Assembly: GCA_016931115.1 (NCBI GenBank)
Contig: JAFGFM010000107.1
Span: 1-44,466, forward strand
Length of the DNA stretch: 44,466 nt
Origin: Deltaproteobacteria bacterium
GTDB taxonomy: Bacteria > Desulfobacterota > DSM-4660 > Desulfatiglandales > HGW-15
Direction of reading: 5' to 3'
Each line of letters opens with the position of its first letter. The first letter of the stretch is position 1. Position numbers and translations under genes: made by a program. Below the pieces are notes generated by a model. That model was not told the DNA's origin. It did not search any database and was given only the letters and a program-made list of their open reading frames with translations. This document shows positions 1 through 7,777 of this stretch, in pieces.

Positions 1-8
1 GTTTTAAG

Positions 9-1055
9 ATGAGATTCTTTTTCAGACATAAAAAACAGATAATACTCGGCATTCATGGGCTGGGAAATAAACCACCACAGGATACTTTAACACTATGGTG
101 GCTGAATTCTATGAGGGAAGGGCTGCAGAGGATAGGTAAAACGCGCCTTTATATTCCATTTGAACTGGTATATTGGGCCGATGTTTTATACGATGAACCT
201 TTGGATCCTTCAATTACAGACCCTGCCCATGCCTTATTTAACGCAGAACCATATATGGAGGTTAAACCCGGTCAGGTTGTAAGACCGGTTACCTTTCGTA
301 AAAAAATAATGCGATTTATAGAAAGTAAACTTGATAAGATATTTCTCAAAAATGATATGACACTGAACTTCGAAGGGCTGACCGATATATTTATCAGTAA
401 ATATTTTCATGATCTGGAAACCTATTTCGGAGATAGATTAAATCCGGTTGAGAATCCGCATGATTCCGCTAAAGGGCTGATAAGGAAAAGACTCATTGAT
501 GCGCTTACCAGATACAGGAACTATGAAATAATGCTGATCGGCCACTCCATGGGATCAATTATTGCTTATGATGTCCTGATGCAATATCAGCAAGTTCTGG
601 AAGTACATACACTGGTTACCATGGGGTCTCCTTTGGGATTACCGGTTATTGTCAGCCGGATTAATATGGAGTTAAAGAAGTTAAACCCGGATCTAAAAAA
701 ACCACCTGCTCCTGAGAAGGTGTCTTATAATTGGTATAATATTTCCGATGAGGATGATAACGTTGCGCTTGATCATTCAATAAGCAATGATTATGAAAAG
801 AATGAAAAGGGCATTAACGTTGAGGATATTAATGTTTGTAATGATTATGAAATCAATGGAAAGGGTAATCCCCATAAGGTCTACGGCTATTTGAGAACAC
901 CCGAGTTTGCCAGGATTATTGATCAATTTTTAATCAAAGAAAAAAGAAATATTTTTTATATTGGGTTTAAATCTATACAGGGAAGCCTGCAGAAAGCCGC
1001 GGATAAAATACTAAAAATATTCGGAGGAAAAAATAGAGGGGGTCAGCCCCTTTGA
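9..1055 (+). CDS. alpha/beta-hydrolase-fold serine hydrolase
   Basis: Probable cytoplasmic serine esterase or lipase-like hydrolase; substrate unknown. The nucleophile elbow GHSMG lies at residues 178-182 (Ser180) after a beta strand, and an HGLGN loop at 16-20 could form the oxyanion hole. Candidate acid residues are Asp247-250 and a candidate catalytic His is His289 in NPHKVYGYL, in the expected order Ser-Asp-His. There is no signal peptide or clear membrane segment. The frame is open to the left window edge, so the true start may lie upstream; no Shine-Dalgarno is visible in the eight bases before this ATG. Residues about 260-288 contain an 18-codon imperfect tandem duplication (NDYEKNEKG / NDYEINGKG). 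The fold call is firm, the function is not. Confidence 0.75.
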   Translation: MRFFFRHKKQIILGIHGLGNKPPQDTLTLWWLNSMREGLQRIGKTRLYIPFELVYWADVLYDEPLDPSITDPAHALFNAEPYMEVKPGQVVRPVTFRKKIMRFIESKLDKIFLKNDMTLNFEGLTDIFISKYFHDLETYFGDRLNPVENPHDSAKGLIRKRLIDALTRYRNYEIMLIGHSMGSIIAYDVLMQYQQVLEVHTLVTMGSPLGLPVIVSRINMELKKLNPDLKKPPAPEKVSYNWYNISDEDDNVALDHSISNDYEKNEKGINVEDINVCNDYEINGKGNPHKVYGYLRTPEFARIIDQFLIKEKRNIFYIGFKSIQGSLQKAADKILKIFGGKNRGGQPL

Positions 1056-1130
1056 AATAGGGAACGCTCCTCGGTTAGAAAATTCCTGTTTAGCGAAAAT
1101 GTCAATGTTGTCGGTCTCATAAAAACCTAA

Positions 1131-1213
1131 TCTCACACAAAGACACTGAGTCACAAAGGTGAATACATAAAGTAAAACTGTTTTTCTTTGTGTTCTTTGA
1201 GGCTTTGCGTGAT
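1131..1213. repeat. imperfect inverted-repeat element (CAAAGA-rich arms)
   Basis: The left arm (1131-1159, tcacacaaagacac...cacaaagg) is matched in inverted orientation by 1186-1212 (ctttgtgttctttg...gcgtga). It resembles the noncoding palindromic elements rich in cacaaaga that are dispersed in many environmental bacterial genomes. No coding potential is seen. It lies just downstream of the hydrolase gene. Confidence 0.5.
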
Positions 1214-1261
1214 AACTTACCTTTTTACAATGTTGGCAAAATGGCTAAATCTTTTATCTGC

Positions 1262-1504
1262 TTAAACCTCGTTCAATACCTTCCGGAATTTTTCAGCTAA
1301 ATCCTTGCCTGAAAAGGGTTTGCTGATAAAAACAATCCCCTGACCCAGAACACCATGGGGGCAATGACATTAGAGGCAGATCATATCAGGGATGGTATCC
1401 ACCAGTATCCTGAGATGGGCTATAGAATCTAACGGGGTTTGTTGTTTTGACTGGAGTTCCGTGATCCGCTGTTCGAAGGCTTCATAACTTGGTTTCACAG
1501 ACAT
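1262..1504 (-). pseudogene. remnant of a PAS / hybrid histidine kinase with internal deletion
   Basis: Reading leftward from the ATG at 1504, 44 codons begin MSVKPSYEAFEQRITELQ and end in IPDMICL followed by TAA at 1370-1372. This is the usual amino end of a deltaproteobacterial PAS-type sensor kinase. Directly after the stop, in the same frame, 35 more codons carry GIVFISKPFSGKDLAEKFRK and end VLNEV-stop. That is the beta5-alpha5 end of a receiver domain, including the conserved Lys-Pro-Phe. The start retains a good ribosome site (gaggga). The simplest reading is an intact hybrid kinase that lost its PAS, HisKA, HATPase and most of its receiver domain in one deletion. Too short to be functional. 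Confidence 0.7.
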
Positions 1505-1716
1505 ATTCCCTCACCTATTACAATAGGTTTAGATAAGACAGGCTCATCTCCTCGATATTATATTGGGTACCATTTGCAAGCAAGTATAAATGCGTTATTC
1601 ATGTTAATGAATCCATAAGGTACGTGAATTACAGATAATATATAAGGTAACAGATATCCATTCAAGCGATAATAAGGGAGAGTTATATGAAAATATTATC
1701 TCTTTCCGGATGAACC
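1505..1716. other. intergenic stretch, nothing recognised
   Basis: Together with 1056-1261 this makes up the non-genic DNA around the kinase remnant. Apart from the repeat at 1131-1213 and the pseudogene no coding or structural signal was found. A plus-strand ATG at 1687 with a ggga upstream opens only eight codons and is not considered a gene. Confidence 0.4.
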
Positions 1717-2460
1717 CTAATATATTTCCCCTTTTTCATCAACCATAGGGACAAAGGATACAGCCATTACCTTCATTCGAATGAGTTTGCCCTCTTTTTT
1801 AACCAGGAAGACCAGTTGCTGTACATATCTTTCACCCACAGGGATGATCATTCTTCCCCCTTCAGCGAGCTGTTCTTCAAGCGGGGCAGGGATATTAATA
1901 GGAGAGCAGGTGACAATGATTGCATCAAACGTGGCGTGTTCTATCCAGCCTTTATAGCCATCACCGATCTTGACCTCTATGTTTTTGTACCCCAGTTTCT
2001 TTAATAATTCCCCGGCACGTTCACCTAACTGAGGGACTATCTCTATGGTATATACTGATTCTGCTATCTCAGCCAGCACTGCTGCCTGGTAACCTGATCC
2101 TGTTCCTATTTCAAGCACCCTGTCAGAAGGTTTAAGCTCCAGTATCTCTGTCATATAGGCAACTATATAGGGCTGTGAAATGGTCTGGCCATACCCGATG
2201 GAGAGAGGGGTGTCATTGTAGGCAAACTTAACATATTCATCTGGTACGAACAGATGCCTTTCAACCTTTTTCATTGCACTTATAACATGCGGGGCCGTTA
2301 CCCCGCGGGCAATGATCTGATTTTCTACCATTCGGTTGCGTTTTATTTCAAAGGATTCCTTTGCGCAGGCACTGCTGACTGCCAGGATAAAATAGAAAGA
2401 AAGGGAGAGTATGAGTTTCAACGGAACAATCATGCGACTGATACCTTTATTTTTAGCCAT
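1717..2460 (-). CDS. pcm: exported protein-L-isoaspartate O-methyltransferase
   Basis: Repairs isoaspartyl residues in damaged proteins by methylating them with S-adenosylmethionine. The SAM motif I VLEIGTGSGYQ (about 116-125), the upstream TISQPYIVAYM segment and the later GDGYKGW and GGRMIIPVG motifs are typical of the family. Unusually there is an N-terminal basic and hydrophobic leader (residues 8-34, ending AVSSACAKE), so the enzyme is probably sent to the periplasm or anchored there; the Cys at 32 is a weak lipobox. The start is supported by ggaggga seven bases upstream. The MFS gene lies 44 bases upstream on the same strand, so the two may be cotranscribed. Confidence 0.93.
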   Translation of the reverse strand: MAKNKGISRMIVPLKLILSLSFYFILAVSSACAKESFEIKRNRMVENQIIARGVTAPHVISAMKKVERHLFVPDEYVKFAYNDTPLSIGYGQTISQPYIVAYMTEILELKPSDRVLEIGTGSGYQAAVLAEIAESVYTIEIVPQLGERAGELLKKLGYKNIEVKIGDGYKGWIEHATFDAIIVTCSPINIPAPLEEQLAEGGRMIIPVGERYVQQLVFLVKKEGKLIRMKVMAVSFVPMVDEKGEIY

Positions 2461-2504
2461 ATAATCCCTCCTTTGATGATCAAAATATTCACATTATACT
2501 ATAA

Positions 2505-3884
2505 TTATCTTCGGGCCATTGAAAATATAATACCCACAACACTCAAGCCGCTGAACAGGAGAAATGAAATATGCATAGAGTAGAGGAACATATCCTGTGT
2601 CTGTACAGAGATTGCATGGTCACCCATCTTCCATGAAAGTATATAGGTGATAATGGTCATGCAGAAAAGCATACCCACTGTTCTCATGGTGGATACAAGG
2701 CTGGATGCTATTCCATAATGGCGTGGCTCTACACTGCTCATAACGGTTGTCATGTTAGGGGAAGCGAAAAATGCAAACCCGTTTCCTAAGAGCACCAGCA
2801 TTATGATAATAAGCGGAAGCCCTGTATCTTTATCAACAAGGGCAGCTAAAAAAAGACCGGTGGCAGTAATAATCATCCCAATGGTTGCTATCAATGATGG
2901 GGATTTCTTATCTGCGAGGCGCCCTGCAATGGGTGATAGTATTGCCTGCACTACAGGCTGACATATCAATATCAAACCTGCATGCTGCGGTGATATCCCC
3001 TTTACTACCTGCAAATAGAGGCTGAAAAAGAAACTCACTCCAAACGAGGCGGCATAGTTGATTAATGTGGCAATATTACTGAAGGTAAATACCCTGTTTG
3101 ACATAAGAAGGCCCACATCCAGCAAAGGCGATTTGATATGGTATTCTGCAAATAGAAATATCACGATACCTGCGGCTCCTGCTATCATGAAATAGAGGGC
3201 AAAAGGGTTTGTTTCAAGTTTTGATGCCCCGTATATTAAAAAGGAGAGGGCGAATATATAGATGGCTGTCCCGGTCAGGTCAAAACTTTCTCCCTTTGCA
3301 TCTCTCCATTCTCCTCTGATTCTCTTCATGGCAAGGAGAATCGCAACAATCTGGAAGGGGACAGTAGCGGCAAATATCCACCTCCACCCGATATGTGATA
3401 TCATTAACCCTCCCACAGTAGGGCCGAACGAAAGCCCGCAATATACACAGGCAACAGATATACCCAGAACCTGCCCTCTTTTTTCTGAAGGGAATATGGA
3501 TGTAAGAATGGCAAGGCCGGAGCTTAAAACAAAGGCAGAGCTGGCGCCCTGAAGAAACCTGATAATGATAAAGGTATTGATTGACCATGCGCCTGCTGCC
3601 ATAAGTGTGGTTAATGAAAAAACGGCAAAGCCAATGATGTACATCCTTTTTCTGCCATATATGTCTCCGATCCTTCCTGCTGGCAGGAGAAACAGACTGC
3701 TTCCAAGGACAAAAAGCATTTCTATCAGACCAAGGTGAACAGCACTGGCTGAAAACTCACTGCCTATGGCGGGTAAGGCGATCCCCACTGATGAGACCAT
3801 AAATGGCGTTAAAAACTGTGAAATACATATGGAAAATAGCACAGCCTTTTGTTCAGGAGTCCATGGGGTATTATTCTCTGTCAT
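2505..3884 (-). CDS. MFS drug/solute exporter, DHA2-like
   Basis: Integral inner-membrane transporter of the major facilitator superfamily, about 459 residues and some 14 hydrophobic segments, as in the DHA2 (14-TMS) drug:proton antiporters. Motif A is GRIGDIYGRKR after TM2 and the motif C region is GLSFGPTVGGLM in TM5. Substrate cannot be read from the sequence. The chosen ATG at 3884 (MTENNTPW) has ggtga upstream. A longer frame starts at 3914, but those ten extra codons are read from a palindromic repeat and are unlikely to be genuine. pcm follows 44 bases downstream. Confidence 0.88.
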   Translation of the reverse strand: MTENNTPWTPEQKAVLFSICISQFLTPFMVSSVGIALPAIGSEFSASAVHLGLIEMLFVLGSSLFLLPAGRIGDIYGRKRMYIIGFAVFSLTTLMAAGAWSINTFIIIRFLQGASSAFVLSSGLAILTSIFPSEKRGQVLGISVACVYCGLSFGPTVGGLMISHIGWRWIFAATVPFQIVAILLAMKRIRGEWRDAKGESFDLTGTAIYIFALSFLIYGASKLETNPFALYFMIAGAAGIVIFLFAEYHIKSPLLDVGLLMSNRVFTFSNIATLINYAASFGVSFFFSLYLQVVKGISPQHAGLILICQPVVQAILSPIAGRLADKKSPSLIATIGMIITATGLFLAALVDKDTGLPLIIIMLVLLGNGFAFFASPNMTTVMSSVEPRHYGIASSLVSTMRTVGMLFCMTIITYILSWKMGDHAISVQTQDMFLYSMHISFLLFSGLSVVGIIFSMARR

Positions 3885-3888
3885 ATTT

Positions 3889-4070
3889 TTCACCACGGAG
3901 AACACAGAGAGCACGGAGAAAATCTTTTTATTATGTTATCAATAAATAATTTTTCTTTTCCTAGTGCCCTTTGCGTCTTTGCAATTTATTTTTTGTCTGT
4001 CACTTCAACCATACAAGTAAACGGAGATCACAGAGGCAGATATTAAACTTCTCTGTGCTCTCTGCGGTAA
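3889..4070. repeat. MITE-like palindromic element (caccacggag family)
   Basis: The arm 3889-3920 (ttcaccacggagaacacaga...) and the arm 4049-4070 (ctctgtgctctctgcggtaa) are imperfect inverted repeats, with a further gag-rich stretch at 4020-4037. Elements with these arms occur scattered in many bacterial and archaeal genomes and carry no genes. It separates the MFS gene from the next gene and overlaps the apparent upstream extension of the MFS frame. Confidence 0.6.
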
Positions 4071-4119
4071 ATCGTATTATTGGGTTTATCGAATCCATTA
4101 AGCGGCTGTAAGGCCTCCA

Positions 4120-4884
4120 TTACTTTTTATATACTGCATAAGAGCGGACAACTACATCGGTGATCGCCTTCATATCTATGAGAGAACCCAGTGCCGGGCC
4201 GTTCGGAAGGGGTGTCTTGAGGCGCTCCTGTATAGCATTGTTTGCCTTTTCCAGGTCTTCCGCCTTTTCAGATAAGTAAGCAATAAGAAATGTTCCCGGG
4301 GAATCCTTGGGATTATCGTATACGTCGGTCTCCCACTCAAAGATGGTCCCACCAACAAGCATCTTTTCAAGCACCGGCCCAAAGAAGTATTTACTTAACT
4401 GATCCACCGCATCAGCCGGTGCGTCCGGCCTGATTTTATAGATCCCGACATGGACATATGCGTTCTCGCATCGGATTGTTATACAATTGTAATAGCGGCT
4501 CACAAGAATGCTGACAGGCATAACCGGAGCCCCTTCTTTGGCCGGAACCTGAGTTATGCCAATCTTTTCAAACTGATCACGTACAGTCTCAAGCCCATCT
4601 TTGGACTTTGCGAGCCAGAAGGTATCATGCAGGGGGTTCCTGTCATAACCATAGGAGAAAATAGTGTTGTTATCAATGGCTTGATCAAGTATTTTTTTAG
4701 CTTCTGCTGCTTGATCTTTTCGATTTTCCCACTCGCTTTCAGGGATGTTCCACACCGCAATGTAGGAGTACATCGGGGGTTGAGCATTGATTTCAATAGG
4801 CTGATCGTCTGCCAGTGCATTTCCGGTAATGGATAATGACAAGATTGACAGTAGTGAAAGAGCAATTGATACTTTTTTTATCAT
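4120..4884 (-). CDS. exported protein with two ferredoxin-like repeats, function unknown
   Basis: Predicted periplasmic protein of 254 residues, not recognised as a named family. The start at 4884 (MIKKVSIALSLL) is chosen over an in-frame ATG 30 bases upstream because it has ggagaa at the right distance and opens directly into a signal peptide ending NALA-DDQP. The mature part seems to contain two related halves: YSYIAVWNIP...TFWLAKSKDGLE...VRDQF and YVHVGIYKIRP...TFLIAYLSEKAE...IQERL. Each has the beta-alpha-beta pattern of a dimeric alpha/beta-barrel (ABM/EthD-like) unit. The last residues before the stop are VVRSYAVYKK. No operon partner is evident. Function should be left as unknown. Confidence 0.7.
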   Translation of the reverse strand: MIKKVSIALSLLSILSLSITGNALADDQPIEINAQPPMYSYIAVWNIPESEWENRKDQAAEAKKILDQAIDNNTIFSYGYDRNPLHDTFWLAKSKDGLETVRDQFEKIGITQVPAKEGAPVMPVSILVSRYYNCITIRCENAYVHVGIYKIRPDAPADAVDQLSKYFFGPVLEKMLVGGTIFEWETDVYDNPKDSPGTFLIAYLSEKAEDLEKANNAIQERLKTPLPNGPALGSLIDMKAITDVVVRSYAVYKK

Positions 4885-4965
4885 AATGTTTCTCCTTTTT
4901 AATCCGGGAAACATCCCGGTGTTTTGGTGAACGGAGATTCAAAACTTACTGAAATACCGGTTGTT

Positions 4966-5058
4966 CTCTTGATCTTGCTCTTAATCTTACTCTTAAGTCA
5001 AAGATGAGAATATGATTAAGAGTAAGAGTAAGAGTAAGAGCAAGAGTAAGAGTAAGAT
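4966..5058. repeat. hexanucleotide tandem repeat with inverted left arm
   Basis: Positions 5014-5058 hold about seven copies of the hexamer agagta (one variant agagca). The left arm 4966-4997 carries the complementary series (ctcttgatcttgctcttaat), so the whole stretch could fold into a long hairpin. It sits in the divergent intergenic region (4885-5210) between the secreted protein gene and the first ECF sigma gene. Copy number of such a repeat is likely to vary between strains. The rest of this gap shows only an A/T-rich inverted repeat near 5116-5143. Confidence 0.7.
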
Positions 5059-5210
5059 ATAGATATAAAATATGTTTTTCCTGGCATACAAGTCAAGGCC
5101 CTCCTGCATTCCTTAAAAAAATAGGTTTAATTATTTTTTTAGACCCAAAAACACTCCTGAATTGTTATATTACCGAAAACGATTTTCAACGCCCATACAG
5201 GACCGGACCT

Positions 5211-5753
5211 ATGGAAGATAAGTTACTGGTGTATCGATGCAAGCGCGGGAACGAGGCAGCTCTTACGCGGATATACGAAAAATATAAAAAAAACCTTTTT
5301 TTGCTGGCGATGACCCTGCTTAATGACCGGACAGCCTCGGAAGATGTTGTTCACGATGTATTCGTGACCTTTGTCAGGAGGCTGGATGATTTCAGGCTTA
5401 CGGGCAGCCTGAAAAGCTATCTGATGACCTGCGTAGCCAATAATGCCCGGAACAGGAACAGGGCCGAGCGTTTACGATCTAACCCTTTGCCTGATTCTGA
5501 AATGGAATTTGCCGGTTGTGCAGAAGGGCCGCTTGAGACAGTAATATGCAATGAACAAATGGAAAGATTAAGCAATGCCCTGGCAGAATTATCCTTTGAG
5601 CAGCGTGAGGTGGTTATGATGCATCTGCATGCCTCCATGACATTCCGGGAAATTGCCAGTGCACGGCAGATTTCGACCAATACGGCCAAAAGCCGTTACC
5701 GGTATGGAATTGAAAAACTTAGATCCATTTTGAATGATGGAGGTGACCGATGA
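5211..5753 (+). CDS. ECF-type RNA polymerase sigma factor (first cassette)
   Basis: Extracytoplasmic-function sigma-70 of 180 residues that directs RNA polymerase to a dedicated promoter set. Region 2 spans about 20-85 (EKYKKNLFLLAMTLL, EDVVHDVFVTFVRR, SLKSYLMTCVANNARN). Region 4 spans about 120-175 (LSFEQREVVMMHLHASMTF, IASARQISTNTAKSRYRYG). Regions 1 and 3 are absent, as usual for ECF factors. Its TGA overlaps the ATG of the membrane sensor gene downstream by four bases, so the two are translationally coupled and the sensor is the likely anti-sigma factor. Confidence 0.92.
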   Translation: MEDKLLVYRCKRGNEAALTRIYEKYKKNLFLLAMTLLNDRTASEDVVHDVFVTFVRRLDDFRLTGSLKSYLMTCVANNARNRNRAERLRSNPLPDSEMEFAGCAEGPLETVICNEQMERLSNALAELSFEQREVVMMHLHASMTFREIASARQISTNTAKSRYRYGIEKLRSILNDGGDR

Positions 5754-6976
5754 AAACACCAAAAGAATTTGTCCGATTGATTAGAGAATCTGAAATAATA
5801 ACCAATCCCGGGGTGGATGACCGTATCCTGCAGGATGCCCGGAATGAATTGGCAAAGCGTCAGCAGGACAGGATTGCGCCTATCGGGGTTTTATGGAGAA
5901 CACTCATGAAAACCAAAAAAACCGCATTTATTACAGCGTCAATGATTGTTATCGTGGCACTGATAGTTTTTCAATTTGTTGGAAATCCGGTTGGCCCAGG
6001 TCTGACATTTGCCCAGGTGATTGAACCCATCTTAAAATCAGATATATATTCCTTCGATCTTATCTCCGGAAGCAAGGATGGCGGCGAGCCGCTTATTCTT
6101 CATTGTTTGTCCAAGGGCTTGCGTTTCAGGTTGGAAGGAAACTTCTCAGCAAAATTACATAACTTCTCAACAAAAATGATCTGTATCTACGATCTACAAA
6201 ACGAGAGAATTCTTACTCTGGTTGAAAATGGTATGCAAGCCCAGTACATAGGGTATAAAGGATTTGTAAATCCTCAAGACAAAAACCTTCAAAATCCTAT
6301 GAAGAGCCTGAAAGATCAGATAACTTTTCTAAAAAACGATCCGGATGTGACTGTTAAAGAACTTGGGCTCCGTAAAATGGATGGACATGATTCAATTGGA
6401 TTTTACGCATATTCCTCGAATAGTGATACCACCATCTGGTCCGATGTCAAAACAGAGCTTCCAGTGCAGATCGAAATTAATAGGGGACAAGTGCACTTGA
6501 TTTTCCGGAATTGGAAATTCGACATTCCTGAGGCAGATGATTTGTTAAGCATGGAGGTGCCTGCTGGATACACAGTGATTGGTGAGGCTTTGAAGTGGGA
6601 CAGGGAGGAAATGACAGAAGAAAAATTTATTGAAGGACTTAAGCTGATAGCTGAAAAAATAAACTATGGCGAGTTCATTCTCTGCAAATCATTTAAGGAT
6701 ATTAATGAGTGGTTAGAAAATGTCTTCTATCGTTTAGACGCAATGAATTTTTCCAAAGAAGAGGCTGTTAACATACGGCAGAGCATTGACTATGTCAATT
6801 TGTTTTTATCCGATATCTCGACCCAGGGGAATTGGATCTACCGGGGCCAGGGTGTCAGGGTGGGCGAAGCAGACACTCCTATCTTCTGGTACAAACCGAA
6901 AGGATCCGAGACCTATCGTGTCATTTACGGCGATCTTCATGTAGAAAATGTCGACTCCGAAGATCTTCCGGAATAA
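5750..6976 (+). CDS. membrane-anchored putative anti-sigma / sensor protein (paralogue A)
   Basis: A 408-residue protein with a short cytoplasmic part (about 1-60), one membrane helix (about 65-85, FITASMIVIVALIVFQF) and a periplasmic domain of about 320 residues. No HxxxCxxC zinc anti-sigma motif is present, so sigma binding is inferred from the coupled gene order. The periplasmic part has a LolA/LolB-like feel (DSIGFYAYSS, TTIWSDVKTELPVQIEI, LSMEVPAGY). It ends with a conserved tail (PIFWYKPKGSETYRVIYGD) shared with the protein at 7777. Similar sigma-plus-LolA-like pairs are known from other phyla such as Planctomycetes; ligand and targets are unknown. A strong terminator follows. Confidence 0.7.
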   Translation: MKTPKEFVRLIRESEIITNPGVDDRILQDARNELAKRQQDRIAPIGVLWRTLMKTKKTAFITASMIVIVALIVFQFVGNPVGPGLTFAQVIEPILKSDIYSFDLISGSKDGGEPLILHCLSKGLRFRLEGNFSAKLHNFSTKMICIYDLQNERILTLVENGMQAQYIGYKGFVNPQDKNLQNPMKSLKDQITFLKNDPDVTVKELGLRKMDGHDSIGFYAYSSNSDTTIWSDVKTELPVQIEINRGQVHLIFRNWKFDIPEADDLLSMEVPAGYTVIGEALKWDREEMTEEKFIEGLKLIAEKINYGEFILCKSFKDINEWLENVFYRLDAMNFSKEEAVNIRQSIDYVNLFLSDISTQGNWIYRGQGVRVGEADTPIFWYKPKGSETYRVIYGDLHVENVDSEDLPE

Positions 6977-7030
6977 CATGTGAATCTGGAAGCGGGCGCT
7001 GTTTAATAATTCATAGAGGTAAGTAATATC

Positions 7031-7074
7031 AAGGCGGTTGAAGGTTGTTAACTTTAACTGCCTTGTTTTTTATT
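7031..7074 (+). terminator. Rho-independent terminator of the first sigma cassette
   Basis: A 13-bp stem (aaggcggttgaag with ctttaactgcctt, including G-U pairs) closes the loop gttgttaa and is followed by gttttttatt. It lies 55 bases after the sensor stop codon and separates the two sigma cassettes into distinct transcription units. Confidence 0.75.
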
Positions 7075-7237
7075 CAGCTTTAACAATATATTCCAAATTA
7101 TAGCACCCTTAAAAAAACTGTGATAAATAGCATTTTTTTACCTGCTTATGTCCACAAAATTGAATCTGAGAACGGTTACAAAGAGAAAAGGACATAAAAT
7201 CAATCATTAATGAATTCTTCAGTGAGGAAAATTCAAC

Positions 7238-7777
7238 ATGAGAGCAGACAGCAGTGATTATGACATACTTGTAAAACCAATAGAAAATCAGATGATTCAA
7301 TCTGTCTGGCGTATTGTTCGTGACCCGAACGATGCGGATGATGCATTTCAGGAAGCTACAACCACGATCTGGAAACAGCTGGGGCGGATTCGCCGTCATC
7401 CCAATCCGCATGCCCTGATTCTTAAGATTTGTACCGATGCGGCCTACGACGTGCTGCGGCACAGAATCCGTCATAAACGGGGTCAGGAACAGGAAGAGGC
7501 TATCGCAGCTGTTCCGGATCCTGCTCCTGCTGCAACACAACTTCTAATAAGCCGCGAGACACAGGCAGAGATCCTCCAGGCGATCGGCCAGTTGTCCCCC
7601 AAGCAGGGCACTGCAGTGTTGATGCGGTTTGTGAATGGCCTGTCCTATAATGATATTGCCCAGAGCTTCGGGTGCAGGGAAGCTACTGTACGAAAGCATG
7701 TTGCCCGTGCACGTGACCGGCTCTACGAAGTTCTTGAACACCTTCTCCCCAAATCGACAAAGGAGGTAAACGAATAA
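7238..7777 (+). CDS. ECF-type RNA polymerase sigma factor (second cassette)
   Basis: A second ECF sigma-70 factor, 179 residues. Region 2 is around 15-75 (MIQSVWRIVRDPNDADDAFQ, NPHALILKICTDAAYDVLR). Region 4 is around 115-170 (LSPKQGTAVLMRFVNGLSY, IAQSFGCREATVRKHVARAR). It is only distantly similar to the sigma factor at 5211, although their downstream partners are close paralogues. The start has aggaaa upstream. The TAA shares its last base with the ATG of the next gene, implying coupled translation with that putative anti-sigma factor. Confidence 0.9.
   Translation: MRADSSDYDILVKPIENQMIQSVWRIVRDPNDADDAFQEATTTIWKQLGRIRRHPNPHALILKICTDAAYDVLRHRIRHKRGQEQEEAIAAVPDPAPAATQLLISRETQAEILQAIGQLSPKQGTAVLMRFVNGLSYNDIAQSFGCREATVRKHVARARDRLYEVLEHLLPKSTKEVNE

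Noticed and set aside
3884-3914. Upstream ATG that would lengthen the MFS protein by ten residues
   Set aside because: The extra codons come from the palindromic repeat, and the ATG at 3884 has its own ribosome site.
5014-5058. Hexamer array as a CRISPR-like array
   Set aside because: The unit is six bases with no spacers and no cas genes nearby. It is a simple sequence repeat.
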